In this document: positions 18,782 through 26,241 of the stretch, in pieces | Numbering within the stretch: position 1 is the stretch's first letter | How the letters are laid out: each line of letters starts with the position of its first letter | Assembly (NCBI RefSeq): GCF_002234595.1 | Contig: NZ_NMUL01000008.1 | Span: 62,001 to 126,000 of the forward strand | Origin: Amycolatopsis vastitatis | GTDB lineage: Bacteria; Actinomycetota; Actinomycetes; Mycobacteriales; Pseudonocardiaceae | Length of the DNA: 64,000 nucleotides | Reading direction: 5' to 3' | Made by a program: the position numbers and the translations under genes | Notes under the pieces: generated by a model | Database searches by the model: none | Told to the model about the DNA's origin: nothing | Seen by the model: only the letters and a program-made list of their open reading frames with translations

Positions 18782-19953
18782 GCTCCCCATCCGGCCTGCG
18801 TGCCGCCGGCGCGCTCGGCCACGATCTTCTCCTGGTACCCGCTGCGGTGGTAGGCCGCGATCGGGTCCGGGTCGAGCCCGCCGTCCTCGCGCAGCTCGGC
18901 CAGCAGCGGCCGGACGTCGGTGTTGTAGGCGTCCATCAGCACGGCGTTCGCGCCGAGCACATCACCCGACTGCTGGGCCGCGCGCAACGCGGCACGGTCG
19001 ACGAGCAGGGCCTTCGCGGTCGCTTCCTGGACGTTCATCACCGACCGGATGATCGCCGGGATCTTGGCCTCGATGTTGTGGCACTGGTCGAGCATGAACG
19101 CGATCCCGTACGACGGATCCAGCGCGTCACCACGGACGATCTCGTACATGATCCGGAACAGCTGGAACGGGTCCGCCGCCCCGACCATCAGGTCGTCGTC
19201 GGCGTAGAACCGCGAGTTGAAGTCGAACGCGCCGAGCTTCCCGGCCCGCAGCAGGAACGCGACGATGAACTCGATGTTCGTCCCGGGCGCGTGGTGGCCG
19301 GTGTCGATGCACACCGTCGCCCGCTCCCCCAGCTCGATGCAGTGGGCGTAGGACGTGCCCCAGTCCGGGACGTCGGTGGCGTAGAACGCGGGCTCGAACA
19401 GCTTGTACTCCAGCAGCATCCGCTGGTGGTCCCCGAGCCGCTCGTAGGTCTCCCTCAGCGCCGCCGCCAGCCGGTCCTGCCGGTCCCGGATGTCGTCCTG
19501 GCCGGGGTAGTTGATCCCGTCGGAGAACCACAGCTTCAGGTCGCGCGAGCCCGTCGCGTCCATGATGTCGATGGCTTCCAGGAGGTGGTCGGTCGCCTTC
19601 CGGCGGATGCCCGCGTCGGGGTTGGTCACCGAGCCGAGCTTGTAGTCCTCGTCCTGGAACACGTTCGTGTTGATCGCGCCGATCTCGACGCCGAGGTCAC
19701 GCGCGTACGCGGTCAGGGCGCCGTAGTCGCCGACCTTGTCCCACGGGATGTGCAGCGCCACGCTCGGCGCGACCCCGGTGAGCTTGTGCACCACCGCGGC
19801 GTCGGCGATCTTCTCCTCGGGCGTCCGCGGGACACCCGGTTGCGGGAACACCTTGAACCGGGTGCCCGAGTTCGCGTACGCCCACGACGGCGTCTCGATG
19901 CGCTGGGCCCGCAAAGCCTGCTTCACGGCCGTCAAGTCGCCCACGGCGATCAC
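18778..19953 (-). CDS. rhaI: L-rhamnose isomerase (RhaI type)
   Basis: 391 aa. RhaI-type isomerases convert L-rhamnose to L-rhamnulose using divalent metals. Visible signature segments are SWAYANSGTRFKVFPQPG near the N-terminus, DIMDATGSRDLKLWFSDGINYPGQ, the metal-binding LLEYKLFEPAFY, CIDTGHHAPGTNIE, GAFDFNSRFYADDDL and FMLDQCHNIE, all in TIM-barrel order. The GTG at 19953 overlaps the rhaM stop by 4 bases. It sits directly after the mutarotase, matching the order of the pathway. Confidence 0.95.
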   Translation of the reverse strand: MIAVGDLTAVKQALRAQRIETPSWAYANSGTRFKVFPQPGVPRTPEEKIADAAVVHKLTGVAPSVALHIPWDKVGDYGALTAYARDLGVEIGAINTNVFQDEDYKLGSVTNPDAGIRRKATDHLLEAIDIMDATGSRDLKLWFSDGINYPGQDDIRDRQDRLAAALRETYERLGDHQRMLLEYKLFEPAFYATDVPDWGTSYAHCIELGERATVCIDTGHHAPGTNIEFIVAFLLRAGKLGAFDFNSRFYADDDLMVGAADPFQLFRIMYEIVRGDALDPSYGIAFMLDQCHNIEAKIPAIIRSVMNVQEATAKALLVDRAALRAAQQSGDVLGANAVLMDAYNTDVRPLLAELREDGGLDPDPIAAYHRSGYQEKIVAERAGGTQAGWGA

Positions 19954-20285
19954 TGTCCTTCCCGGACGTCGAGGTGGAAGACCTCTTCGAGCAGCTGGAA
20001 CCCTTCGTCGGGCGCGCCGCCGTCGAGGCCGGTGAAGAACTCCGCCATCTCCGCCTGCCAGCGCGTGTTGACCTCGGTCTTCGCCATCGCGGCCTGCGCG
20101 GCGGCCAGGTCGTCGGCTTCGACGTAACCGATCAGCAAGCCGTCCTCGCGCAGGAAGAGCGAGTAGTTGCGCCAGCCGGTGTCGTGCAGGGCCTGCCGCA
20201 TCTCCGGCCAGACGGCGCGGTGGCGCTCGGCGTACTCGGCCTTCCGGTCCGGTTTGACCTGCAGGCAGAAGCAGTATCGGGGCAC
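19950..20285 (-). CDS. rhaM: L-rhamnose mutarotase
   Basis: 111 aa. RhaM interconverts the alpha and beta anomers of L-rhamnose so the isomerase receives its preferred form. The family pattern is clear: RYCFCLQVKPDRKAEYAERHRAVWPEM at the N-terminus with the catalytic His, then WRNYSLFLREDGLLIGYVEA and the C-terminal MAEFF. It is about the normal length for RhaM. It lies 57 bases behind the binding-protein gene, separated by a GC-rich hairpin that may lower its expression relative to rhaS. Confidence 0.95.
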   Translation of the reverse strand: MPRYCFCLQVKPDRKAEYAERHRAVWPEMRQALHDTGWRNYSLFLREDGLLIGYVEADDLAAAQAAMAKTEVNTRWQAEMAEFFTGLDGGAPDEGFQLLEEVFHLDVREGQ

Positions 20286-20304
20286 AGTCCGTCCTTGGTG
20301 GGGA

Positions 20305-20337
20305 CCCGGCCGGGCCGCCCGTCGCGACCCGGCCGGG
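20305..20337 (-). terminator. Intercistronic hairpin between rhaS and rhaM
   Basis: Two copies of the palindrome CCCGGCCGGG (20305-20314 and 20328-20337) lie in the 57-base gap. Either can fold on itself or pair with the other. Hairpins of this type after binding-protein genes often stabilise the upstream message or attenuate the downstream genes. Confidence 0.45.
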
Positions 20338-20342
20338 AGTTC

Positions 20343-21404
20343 TCAGAAGTTGAACTTGTCGATGTTGTTCGCGTCGAACGTCGTCGGCGGACCGAGCACG
20401 ATCTCGCCGTTCTCGCCGATCGTGTAGTCGCCGAGCTTGCCCGCCTTGAACTTCTCACCCTGCTTGCCGGTGATCTGGCCCGACTTGAGCGCGACACCCG
20501 CGTACGCGGCGAGGTAGCCGATGTCGGCCGGGTTCCACAGCGCGAACTGCTTCACCGTGCCGTCCTTGACGAAGGCGCGCATCTGGTTCGGCGTGCCGAG
20601 GCCGGTCACCGCGACCTTGCCCTTGTAGCTCGACGAGCTGACGTACCGCGCGGCGGCCGCGATGCCGACCGTCGTCGGCGCGACGATCACCTTGAGGTTC
20701 GGGAACGACTGCAGCAGGCCCTGGGCCTCCTGGAACGACTTCTGGTCGTCGTCGTTGCCGTAGGCGACCTTGTCCAGCTTCAGGCTCGCGTACTCGGGCT
20801 TGGCCAGTTCCTTCTTGAACACGTCGATCCAGGCGTTCTGGTTGGTGGCGTTCGGCGTCGCCGACAGCACCGCGACCTCGCCGGACCCGCCGGAGAGGTC
20901 CTTCGCCTGCTTGGCCAGGGCCTCACCGATGCCCTGGGTGGTGGCCTGGTTGATGAAGACGTCGCGGCAGTCCTTGGCGGCGTCGGAGTCGAACGCGACG
21001 ACCTTGATGCCGGCGCTGCGGGCCTGGTTGAGCGACGGGCACACCGCGTTCGGATCGTTCGCGGCGATGCCGATGACGTCCTGCTGCTGCTGGATCAGCG
21101 TGTTGATGTAGCTGACCTGCGACGACGCGCTGGCGTCGTTCGGCCCGACCAGCTTGTACTCGCCCTTCAGCTCGCCGAGGGCCTCCTTGCCGCCGCTGAC
21201 CTCGATGTCGCTGTAGGGGTTGTTGAGCTGCTTGGGCAGGAACGCCATCTTGACGCCCTCCTTCGCCGCGGCGTTCGGGTTCGCCGCGGCGGTGGACTGC
21301 TGGGCGCCGGAGCCGGCGTTGTCGTTCTTGGTCGTGCCGCTGCACGCGGCCAGGACCAGCACCAGCCCGGCCGACACTGCGCCGGTGAGGAACCGTCGGG
21401 ACAT
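20343..21404 (-). CDS. rhaS: Rhamnose ABC transporter substrate-binding lipoprotein
   Basis: 353 aa. A lipoprotein signal peptide ends at the lipobox LAAC (Cys near residue 21), followed by a Ser/Thr/Asn/Gly-rich linker and a type I periplasmic-binding fold: VKMAFLPKQLNNPYSDIE, QQQDVIGIAANDPNAV, KVVAFDSDA and NLKVIVAPTTVGIAAAA. It closely follows the RhaS pattern of rhizobial rhamnose transporters. The ATG at 21404 is preferred over GTG 21413 because GGAAAGG sits 8 bases before it. It is encoded after both permeases, and the only clear intercistronic hairpin of the operon follows it. Confidence 0.92.
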   Translation of the reverse strand: MSRRFLTGAVSAGLVLVLAACSGTTKNDNAGSGAQQSTAAANPNAAAKEGVKMAFLPKQLNNPYSDIEVSGGKEALGELKGEYKLVGPNDASASSQVSYINTLIQQQQDVIGIAANDPNAVCPSLNQARSAGIKVVAFDSDAAKDCRDVFINQATTQGIGEALAKQAKDLSGGSGEVAVLSATPNATNQNAWIDVFKKELAKPEYASLKLDKVAYGNDDDQKSFQEAQGLLQSFPNLKVIVAPTTVGIAAAARYVSSSSYKGKVAVTGLGTPNQMRAFVKDGTVKQFALWNPADIGYLAAYAGVALKSGQITGKQGEKFKAGKLGDYTIGENGEIVLGPPTTFDANNIDKFNF

Positions 21405-21409
21405 CTTCG

Positions 21410-22408
21410 TCACCTTTCCGGAGTTACCGCTTGCCGACGGCGTCGCACTGCCGTGCGGGCCGAAGTCACGATGTTGGGGAGCAGGACCGACACGATGAGG
21501 AGCACGCCGGTCACGATGTTGAGCGCCTCGTTCGACACGTCCTGCAGGCGCAGCGCGTTCTGCAGGGAGGCCAGCAGGACCACTCCGGCGAGCACGCCGG
21601 GGAGCGTGCCCTTGCCGCCGAAGATGGACACGCCGCCGAGCAGCACGGCGGCCACGACGGCGAGTTCGAGGCCGAACCCGTTGTCGGCGCGGGCGCTGGA
21701 GTACCGCAGCGTCCACAGCACCCCCGCGAGACCGGCGACCGCGCCGCTCACGACGTACAGCCAGAACTTGAGCCGTCCGGTGCGGATGCCGGCGAACCGG
21801 GCGGCCTGCTCGCCCGCGCCCGCCGCGAAGACGCCGCGGCCGATCGGGGTCGCGTGCAGCACGATCCCGAAGATCAGGGCCACGACGATCAGCGGGATGA
21901 GGACGTTCGGGATCGGGCCGTCGCCGATCGTGCCGGTGACCCAGCTCGTGTAGGCGCGCGGGAAGTCGGCGACCGCGCCGTCACCCAGCACGACGAACGC
22001 GAGCCCGCGGTAGAGGGCCAGGGTGCCGATCGTGACGGCGAGCGAAGGCAGCTTCAGCACGGTCACGAAGAAGCCGTTCAACGCCCCGAGGACCGCGCCG
22101 AGCACGATGCAGAGCGGGATGATCGCCTCGATCGTCAGGCCCGCGTCCCACAGCGAGCCCATCACCGCCGACGTCAGGCCGAGCGTGCTCGCCACCGAGA
22201 GGTCGATCTCGCCGGTCACGATGATGAACGTCATCGGCAGCGCGACCAGCGCGATCGGGAGCAGGTCCAGCAGCAGGAAGGTGAAGTTGCGGCTGGTGCC
22301 GAAGTTCTCGACGGCGCCCGAAGCCACGATGAGCACGACGACCGTCACCAGGACGACGGCGGCGTCCCAGCTGAGCAGCCGGCCGAGCCGGTTCCCTCGG
22401 TCAGACAT
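21410..22408 (-). CDS. rhaQ: Rhamnose ABC transporter permease
   Basis: 332 aa. BPD_transp_2-type sugar permease with 8-10 membrane segments. The conserved VTGEIDLSVASTLGLTSAVMG segment is typical of the ribose/rhamnose group, as is the GGVSIFGGKGTLPG loop near the C-terminus. The ATG at 22408 lies within the end of the preceding permease gene (8-base overlap). The stop is 5 bases before the rhaS start. Assignment to RhaQ rather than RhaP rests on gene order and is interchangeable. Confidence 0.88.
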   Translation of the reverse strand: MSDRGNRLGRLLSWDAAVVLVTVVVLIVASGAVENFGTSRNFTFLLLDLLPIALVALPMTFIIVTGEIDLSVASTLGLTSAVMGSLWDAGLTIEAIIPLCIVLGAVLGALNGFFVTVLKLPSLAVTIGTLALYRGLAFVVLGDGAVADFPRAYTSWVTGTIGDGPIPNVLIPLIVVALIFGIVLHATPIGRGVFAAGAGEQAARFAGIRTGRLKFWLYVVSGAVAGLAGVLWTLRYSSARADNGFGLELAVVAAVLLGGVSIFGGKGTLPGVLAGVVLLASLQNALRLQDVSNEALNIVTGVLLIVSVLLPNIVTSARTAVRRRRQAVTPER

Positions 22409-23441
22409 GGGCGTCCCTCTTCTTCAGTGCCTTCGCGACCCGCACGGCGACGAGCCGGTCCGCGCCGATGGCGAGGAGGATCAGCGCGCCGACGATCGCC
22501 TGCTGCCAGAACTGGTTGATGTCGAGCACGGCCAAGGCACTGCCGATGACCGTCAGCAGCAGCGCGCCGAGACCCGCGCCCCAGACCGAGCCGCTGCCGC
22601 CGAACACCGCGACCCCGCCGACGACGGCCGCGGCGACGACGTTCAGCTCGTAGCCGGTGCCGGCGGCCGCGTCCACGGTGCCGAACCGGGCGGCGAACAG
22701 GACACCGGCCAGGCCCGCGAGCGCGCCGCTGACCAAGAACGCGGCGCTGGTGTTGCGGCCGACGCGGATGCCGGCCAGCTGCGCGGCCTGCGGGCTCGAC
22801 CCCATCGCGTACAGCTCGCGCCCGGCCGGGTAGCTCCGCAGCACGATCCCGGCGAGCACCAGCACCAGCAGCGCGATGAGCACCAGCCACGGCACGCCGA
22901 GCAGCGACGCCGTGCCGAACTCGAGGAACGACGCGGGCAGCTTGTCGGCGTTGATCTGCTGGCCGCCGGCCCAGAAGTAGCTCACGCCGCGGTAGGCGTA
23001 GAGCGTGCCGAGCGTGACGACCAGCGCGGGCACCTGGCCGAATCGCACCAGGGCGCCGTTGACCAGCCCGCAGACCGCGCCGGCGCCGAGCCCCACCAGC
23101 ACGGCGACGATCACCGGCAAGCCCGGGTTGTCCTTCATCAGCGTGCCGACGGCGAACGCCGACAGGCCGAGCACCGAGCCGACTGAAAGGTCGATGTTGC
23201 GGGTGATCATCACGATCGCCTGCCCGACGGCGAGCACGGCCAGGATCGCGGTGCCCAGCAGGATGTCGCGGATGCTCTGCCCGGACAGGAACCGGGAGTT
23301 CTGCGTCGCGGTGAAGGCGACGAGGACGATCAACGCGAGGACGATGCCGGATTCGCGGGCCTTGAACACGTTCGCGGTCCACGAGCGTCCGGAGCGGACA
23401 GTCGTCTCCCTGGCCACCGGTGCCTCCTTCGTCGCGGTCAT
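22401..23441 (-). CDS. rhaP: Rhamnose ABC transporter permease
   Basis: 346 aa. Paralogue of the next permease, with the same [21 protein letters not shown] motif and [15 protein letters not shown] loop. The hydrophilic first 35 residues are longer than in the partner. The two permeases should form a heterodimeric channel. The ATG at 23441 overlaps the stop of the ATPase gene by 4 bases (ATGA). The C-terminus is Lys/Arg rich (ALKKRDAHV), as expected for the cytoplasmic side. Confidence 0.88.
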   Translation of the reverse strand: MTATKEAPVARETTVRSGRSWTANVFKARESGIVLALIVLVAFTATQNSRFLSGQSIRDILLGTAILAVLAVGQAIVMITRNIDLSVGSVLGLSAFAVGTLMKDNPGLPVIVAVLVGLGAGAVCGLVNGALVRFGQVPALVVTLGTLYAYRGVSYFWAGGQQINADKLPASFLEFGTASLLGVPWLVLIALLVLVLAGIVLRSYPAGRELYAMGSSPQAAQLAGIRVGRNTSAAFLVSGALAGLAGVLFAARFGTVDAAAGTGYELNVVAAAVVGGVAVFGGSGSVWGAGLGALLLTVIGSALAVLDINQFWQQAIVGALILLAIGADRLVAVRVAKALKKRDAHV

Positions 23442-24955
23442 GCGGCGGCTCCCTGGCCCATCGCGGCGAACATGACGGCGTCCTCGGTCGCCTCGGCGCG
23501 CGGGAGCTCGGCCACGATCCGGCCTTCCCGCATCACCAGCACGCGGTCGGCCATGCCGAGTACTTCAGGCAGCTCCGACGAAACCATCACGATCGCGACG
23601 CCTTCGGCGGCGAGCGAAGACATCAGCCGGTGCACCTCGGCCTTCGTGCCGACGTCGATCCCGCGTGTCGGCTCGTCCACGATCAGCACCTTCGGCGCCA
23701 TCGCCAGCCACTTGGCCAGCACGACCTTCTGCTGGTTGCCGCCCGAGAGCGTGCCGACGGGGTCGCCGAGGCGGCGGTACTTGGTGCGCAGGCGCTCGGT
23801 CCAGCGCCGGGCCTCCTGCCGCTCGCTCGCGCCGGTCAGGAAGCCGAGCTTCGAGAGCGCGCGGGACCGCGGCAGCGTGACGTTGCGTTCGATCGAGAGG
23901 TCCATGATCAGGCCCTGCTGGCGCCGGTCCTCGGGGACGAGGGCCATGCCGGCGGCCATCGCGGCCCGTGACGAGTGCGCCTTGAGCTTCTTGCCGCTGA
24001 CGCGCACGACCCCGGCGTCTCGCTCGTCGACGCCGAACACGGCCTGGACGACCTCGGAACGGCCGGAGCCGACGAGCCCGGCGAACGCGACGATCTCGCC
24101 CGCGCGCACCGAGAAGGAGATGTCGCGGAAGACGCCTTCGCGGGCGAGGCCCTCGACCTCGAGCACGGTCGCGCCGGGTTCGACGTCCTGCTTGGGGAAC
24201 AACGCGTCCAGGTCGCGGCCGACCATGCGCTTGACCATCTCGTCGACGGTGACGTCGTCGAGCGCGTCGGTCGAGACGTGCCTGCCGTCGCGCATGATGG
24301 TCACGCGCTGGCAGAGCGCGGTGATCTCCTCGAACCGGTGCGAGATGAACATGATCGCCGCGCCTTCCTGGCGCAGCGTCCTGGCGACGGCGAAGAGCCG
24401 CTCGACCTCGATCTGGGTCAGCGCGGCCGTCGGCTCGTCCATCACCAGCACCCGGGCGTCGGCGCTGAGCGCCTTGGCGATTTCGACGATCTGCTGGTCG
24501 GCGATGGACAGCCCGCGCGCCGGGCGGGCCGGGTCGATCCGGACGCCGAGGCGGGCGAAGAGGCGCTCGGCCTCGGCGCGGATCGCCGCCCGGTCGATCC
24601 GGCCGAGGGTCTTGCGCGGGTGGCGGCCCATCACGATGTTCTCCGCGACGCTCAGGTCCGGGAACAGCGTGGGTTCCTGGTAGATCACCGCGATGCCGGC
24701 GGCCTTCGCGTCGGCCGGGGAGCCGAACTCGACGGGCTCGCCCTCCAGCAGCAGCGTGCCGTCGTCGGGCTTGTGCACCCCGGCGAGCATCTTGACGATC
24801 GTGGACTTGCCGGCGCCGTTCTCCCCGACCAGCGCGTGGGCCTCCCCGGCGTGCAGGCCGAAGCTCACCCCGGCGACCGCCGCGACCGCGCCGAACGACT
24901 TCGAGACGCCGCGCACCTCCAGCAGAGGGGCTGGGCCCGGGTCCTGCCGCGTCAT
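23438..24955 (-). CDS. rhaT: Rhamnose ABC transporter ATP-binding protein
   Basis: 505 aa. Two fused nucleotide-binding domains of the sugar-ABC type. The first has Walker [10 protein letters not shown], signature [15 protein letters not shown] and Walker [12 protein letters not shown]. The second has the usual degenerate P-loop GLVGSGRSE with signature [15 protein letters not shown] and [13 protein letters not shown]. The ATG at 24955 has GGAGG five bases upstream. A GTG at 24982 in the same frame would place the operator inside the gene and is rejected. This is the first gene of the operon, behind its promoter and LacI-type operator. Confidence 0.94.
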   Translation of the reverse strand: MTRQDPGPAPLLEVRGVSKSFGAVAAVAGVSFGLHAGEAHALVGENGAGKSTIVKMLAGVHKPDDGTLLLEGEPVEFGSPADAKAAGIAVIYQEPTLFPDLSVAENIVMGRHPRKTLGRIDRAAIRAEAERLFARLGVRIDPARPARGLSIADQQIVEIAKALSADARVLVMDEPTAALTQIEVERLFAVARTLRQEGAAIMFISHRFEEITALCQRVTIMRDGRHVSTDALDDVTVDEMVKRMVGRDLDALFPKQDVEPGATVLEVEGLAREGVFRDISFSVRAGEIVAFAGLVGSGRSEVVQAVFGVDERDAGVVRVSGKKLKAHSSRAAMAAGMALVPEDRRQQGLIMDLSIERNVTLPRSRALSKLGFLTGASERQEARRWTERLRTKYRRLGDPVGTLSGGNQQKVVLAKWLAMAPKVLIVDEPTRGIDVGTKAEVHRLMSSLAAEGVAIVMVSSELPEVLGMADRVLVMREGRIVAELPRAEATEDAVMFAAMGQGAAA

Positions 24956-24969
24956 CGCGACCTCCGGAT

Positions 24970-24981
24970 TGAAAGGTTTCA
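24970..24981. promoter_or_regulatory. LacI-type operator of the rhamnose operon
   Basis: TGAAAGGTTTCA is an inverted repeat (TGAAA-N2-TTTCA) located about 10-20 bases past the predicted transcription start and 14 bases before the rhaT ATG, a classic roadblock position. The divergent LacI-family regulator is the expected ligand. A related half-site, GTTTCA, lies at 25087-25092, just ahead of the regulator gene. Confidence 0.65.
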
Positions 24982-24997
24982 CAAATCTGGTGCGGTG

Positions 24998-25027
24998 AAG
25001 CTACTATGCGACGGAAGAAGAAGTCAA
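24998..25027 (-). promoter_or_regulatory. Promoter of the rhamnose operon
   Basis: Read leftwards, TTGACT (25027-25022), an 18-bp spacer and TAGCTT (25003-24998) form a good -35/-10 pair. The predicted start near 24991 leaves a leader of about 36 bases that contains the operator dyad and the GGAGG of rhaT. Confidence 0.55.
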
Positions 25028-25119
25028 TGCATCGGCGAAGCCGTGGCCAAATGGCATCTCCACCAGGTCGTTCGCGGTGATGTTACGTTTCAACAGTGCG
25101 CGTCGAAGAGGGGGTACGG

Positions 25120-26157
25120 ATGGTCGTCAGGGAGCCCGGTGCCGAACCGCGGGCGGCGAGCATGAAGGAAGTCGCGGCGGCCGCCGGCGTCTCCCTCGGC
25201 ACGGTGTCCAACGTGCTCAACCGGCCCGACCGGGTGAGCCCGGCGACCCGGGCCAGGGTCGAGGCCGCGATGACCGAACTCCGCTTCGTGCGCAACGAAT
25301 CCGCGCGGCAGCTGCGAGCCGGGCGCAGCCGGGTGCTGGCCTACGTGATGCTCGACGGCAGCAACCCCTTCTTCACCGACGTCGCCGCCGGCATGGAGGA
25401 CGCCACCGACGCCGGCGACCTGTCGCTGTTCCTCTGCAACAGCGCGCACCAGCCGTCGCGGGAGGCGGCCTACCTCGGACGTCTCGAGCAGCAGCGGGTC
25501 CAGGGCATCCTCATCACGCCGGTCGACCCGGACGCCCCGCTGCTGCGGGAGATCGCCCGCCGCGGCACCCCCGTGGTCGTCGTCGACCGCACGCCGGGGG
25601 GCACCACGCACTGCTCGGTCGCGGTCGACGACGTCTACGGCGGGGAGATCGCCGTCCGGCACCTGGTGGAACAGGGCCACGAGCGGATCGCCTTCGTCGG
25701 CAACCACACTTCGGTGGGCCAGGTCCGCGACCGGCGGCTCGGCGCGCTGCGGGCGCTGGGCGCGGCGGGGCTCGGCCCGGACCACCTCGTCGACCTGACG
25801 ACGTCGGCGCTGACCGTGGCCGACGGCCGCGGTGCCGGCGAGCGGCTGGCGGGACTGCCCGCGGCGGTCCGCCCGACCGCCGCGTTCTGCGCCAACGACC
25901 TGGTCGCCCTCGGCCTGCTCCAGAGCTGCGCGAACCTGCGCATGCGCGTCCCGGAAGACCTGGCGATCGTGGGCTACGACGACATCGAGTTCGCCGCGGC
26001 GGCCGCGGTCCCGCTGACGTCGGTCCGCCAGCCCCGCCGCCGCCTGGGCCGCACGGCCGCGGAGCTGCTGCTGGCGGAAACGACCGAGGCCGGGCACGAA
26101 CACCGCCAGGTCGTGTTCACCCCGGAGCTGGTGGTCCGCGCCTCCACCCTGCGCTAG
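25120..26157 (+). CDS. LacI-family regulator of the rhamnose locus
   Basis: 345 aa from ATG 25120, which has GAGGGGG five bases upstream; a GTG 24 bases earlier is less likely. The N-terminal helix-turn-helix is MKEVAAAAGVSLGTVSNVLN with the hinge helix after RVSPATRARVEAAM (about residues 15-60). A type I periplasmic-binding sensor domain follows (AYVMLDGSNPFFTDVA, AFCANDLVALG, IVGYDDIEF). It is divergent from rhaT and should repress the operon until a rhamnose pathway sugar binds. The name RhaR is avoided because that symbol belongs to an AraC protein in enterics. Confidence 0.9.
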   Translation: MVVREPGAEPRAASMKEVAAAAGVSLGTVSNVLNRPDRVSPATRARVEAAMTELRFVRNESARQLRAGRSRVLAYVMLDGSNPFFTDVAAGMEDATDAGDLSLFLCNSAHQPSREAAYLGRLEQQRVQGILITPVDPDAPLLREIARRGTPVVVVDRTPGGTTHCSVAVDDVYGGEIAVRHLVEQGHERIAFVGNHTSVGQVRDRRLGALRALGAAGLGPDHLVDLTTSALTVADGRGAGERLAGLPAAVRPTAAFCANDLVALGLLQSCANLRMRVPEDLAIVGYDDIEFAAAAAVPLTSVRQPRRRLGRTAAELLLAETTEAGHEHRQVVFTPELVVRASTLR

Positions 26158-26241
26158 AAACAGCCGTGTAACCCCCGGGGCCCCACAGCTGATTCACAGG
26201 GGGAGACCCATGATCGGGGTGCACACAACACGGAGGTCGTC

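Noticed and set aside
25081..25095. TGTTACGTTTCAACA as a second perfect operator before the rhamnose regulator
   Set aside because: Only the outer TGTT/AACA arms match; it shares a GTTTCA half-site with the real dyad, so it is mentioned only as a weak candidate.
25096..25119. Upstream GTG start for the rhamnose LacI regulator
   Set aside because: The ATG at 25120 has a well-spaced GAGGGGG, and the extra eight residues are not typical of the family.
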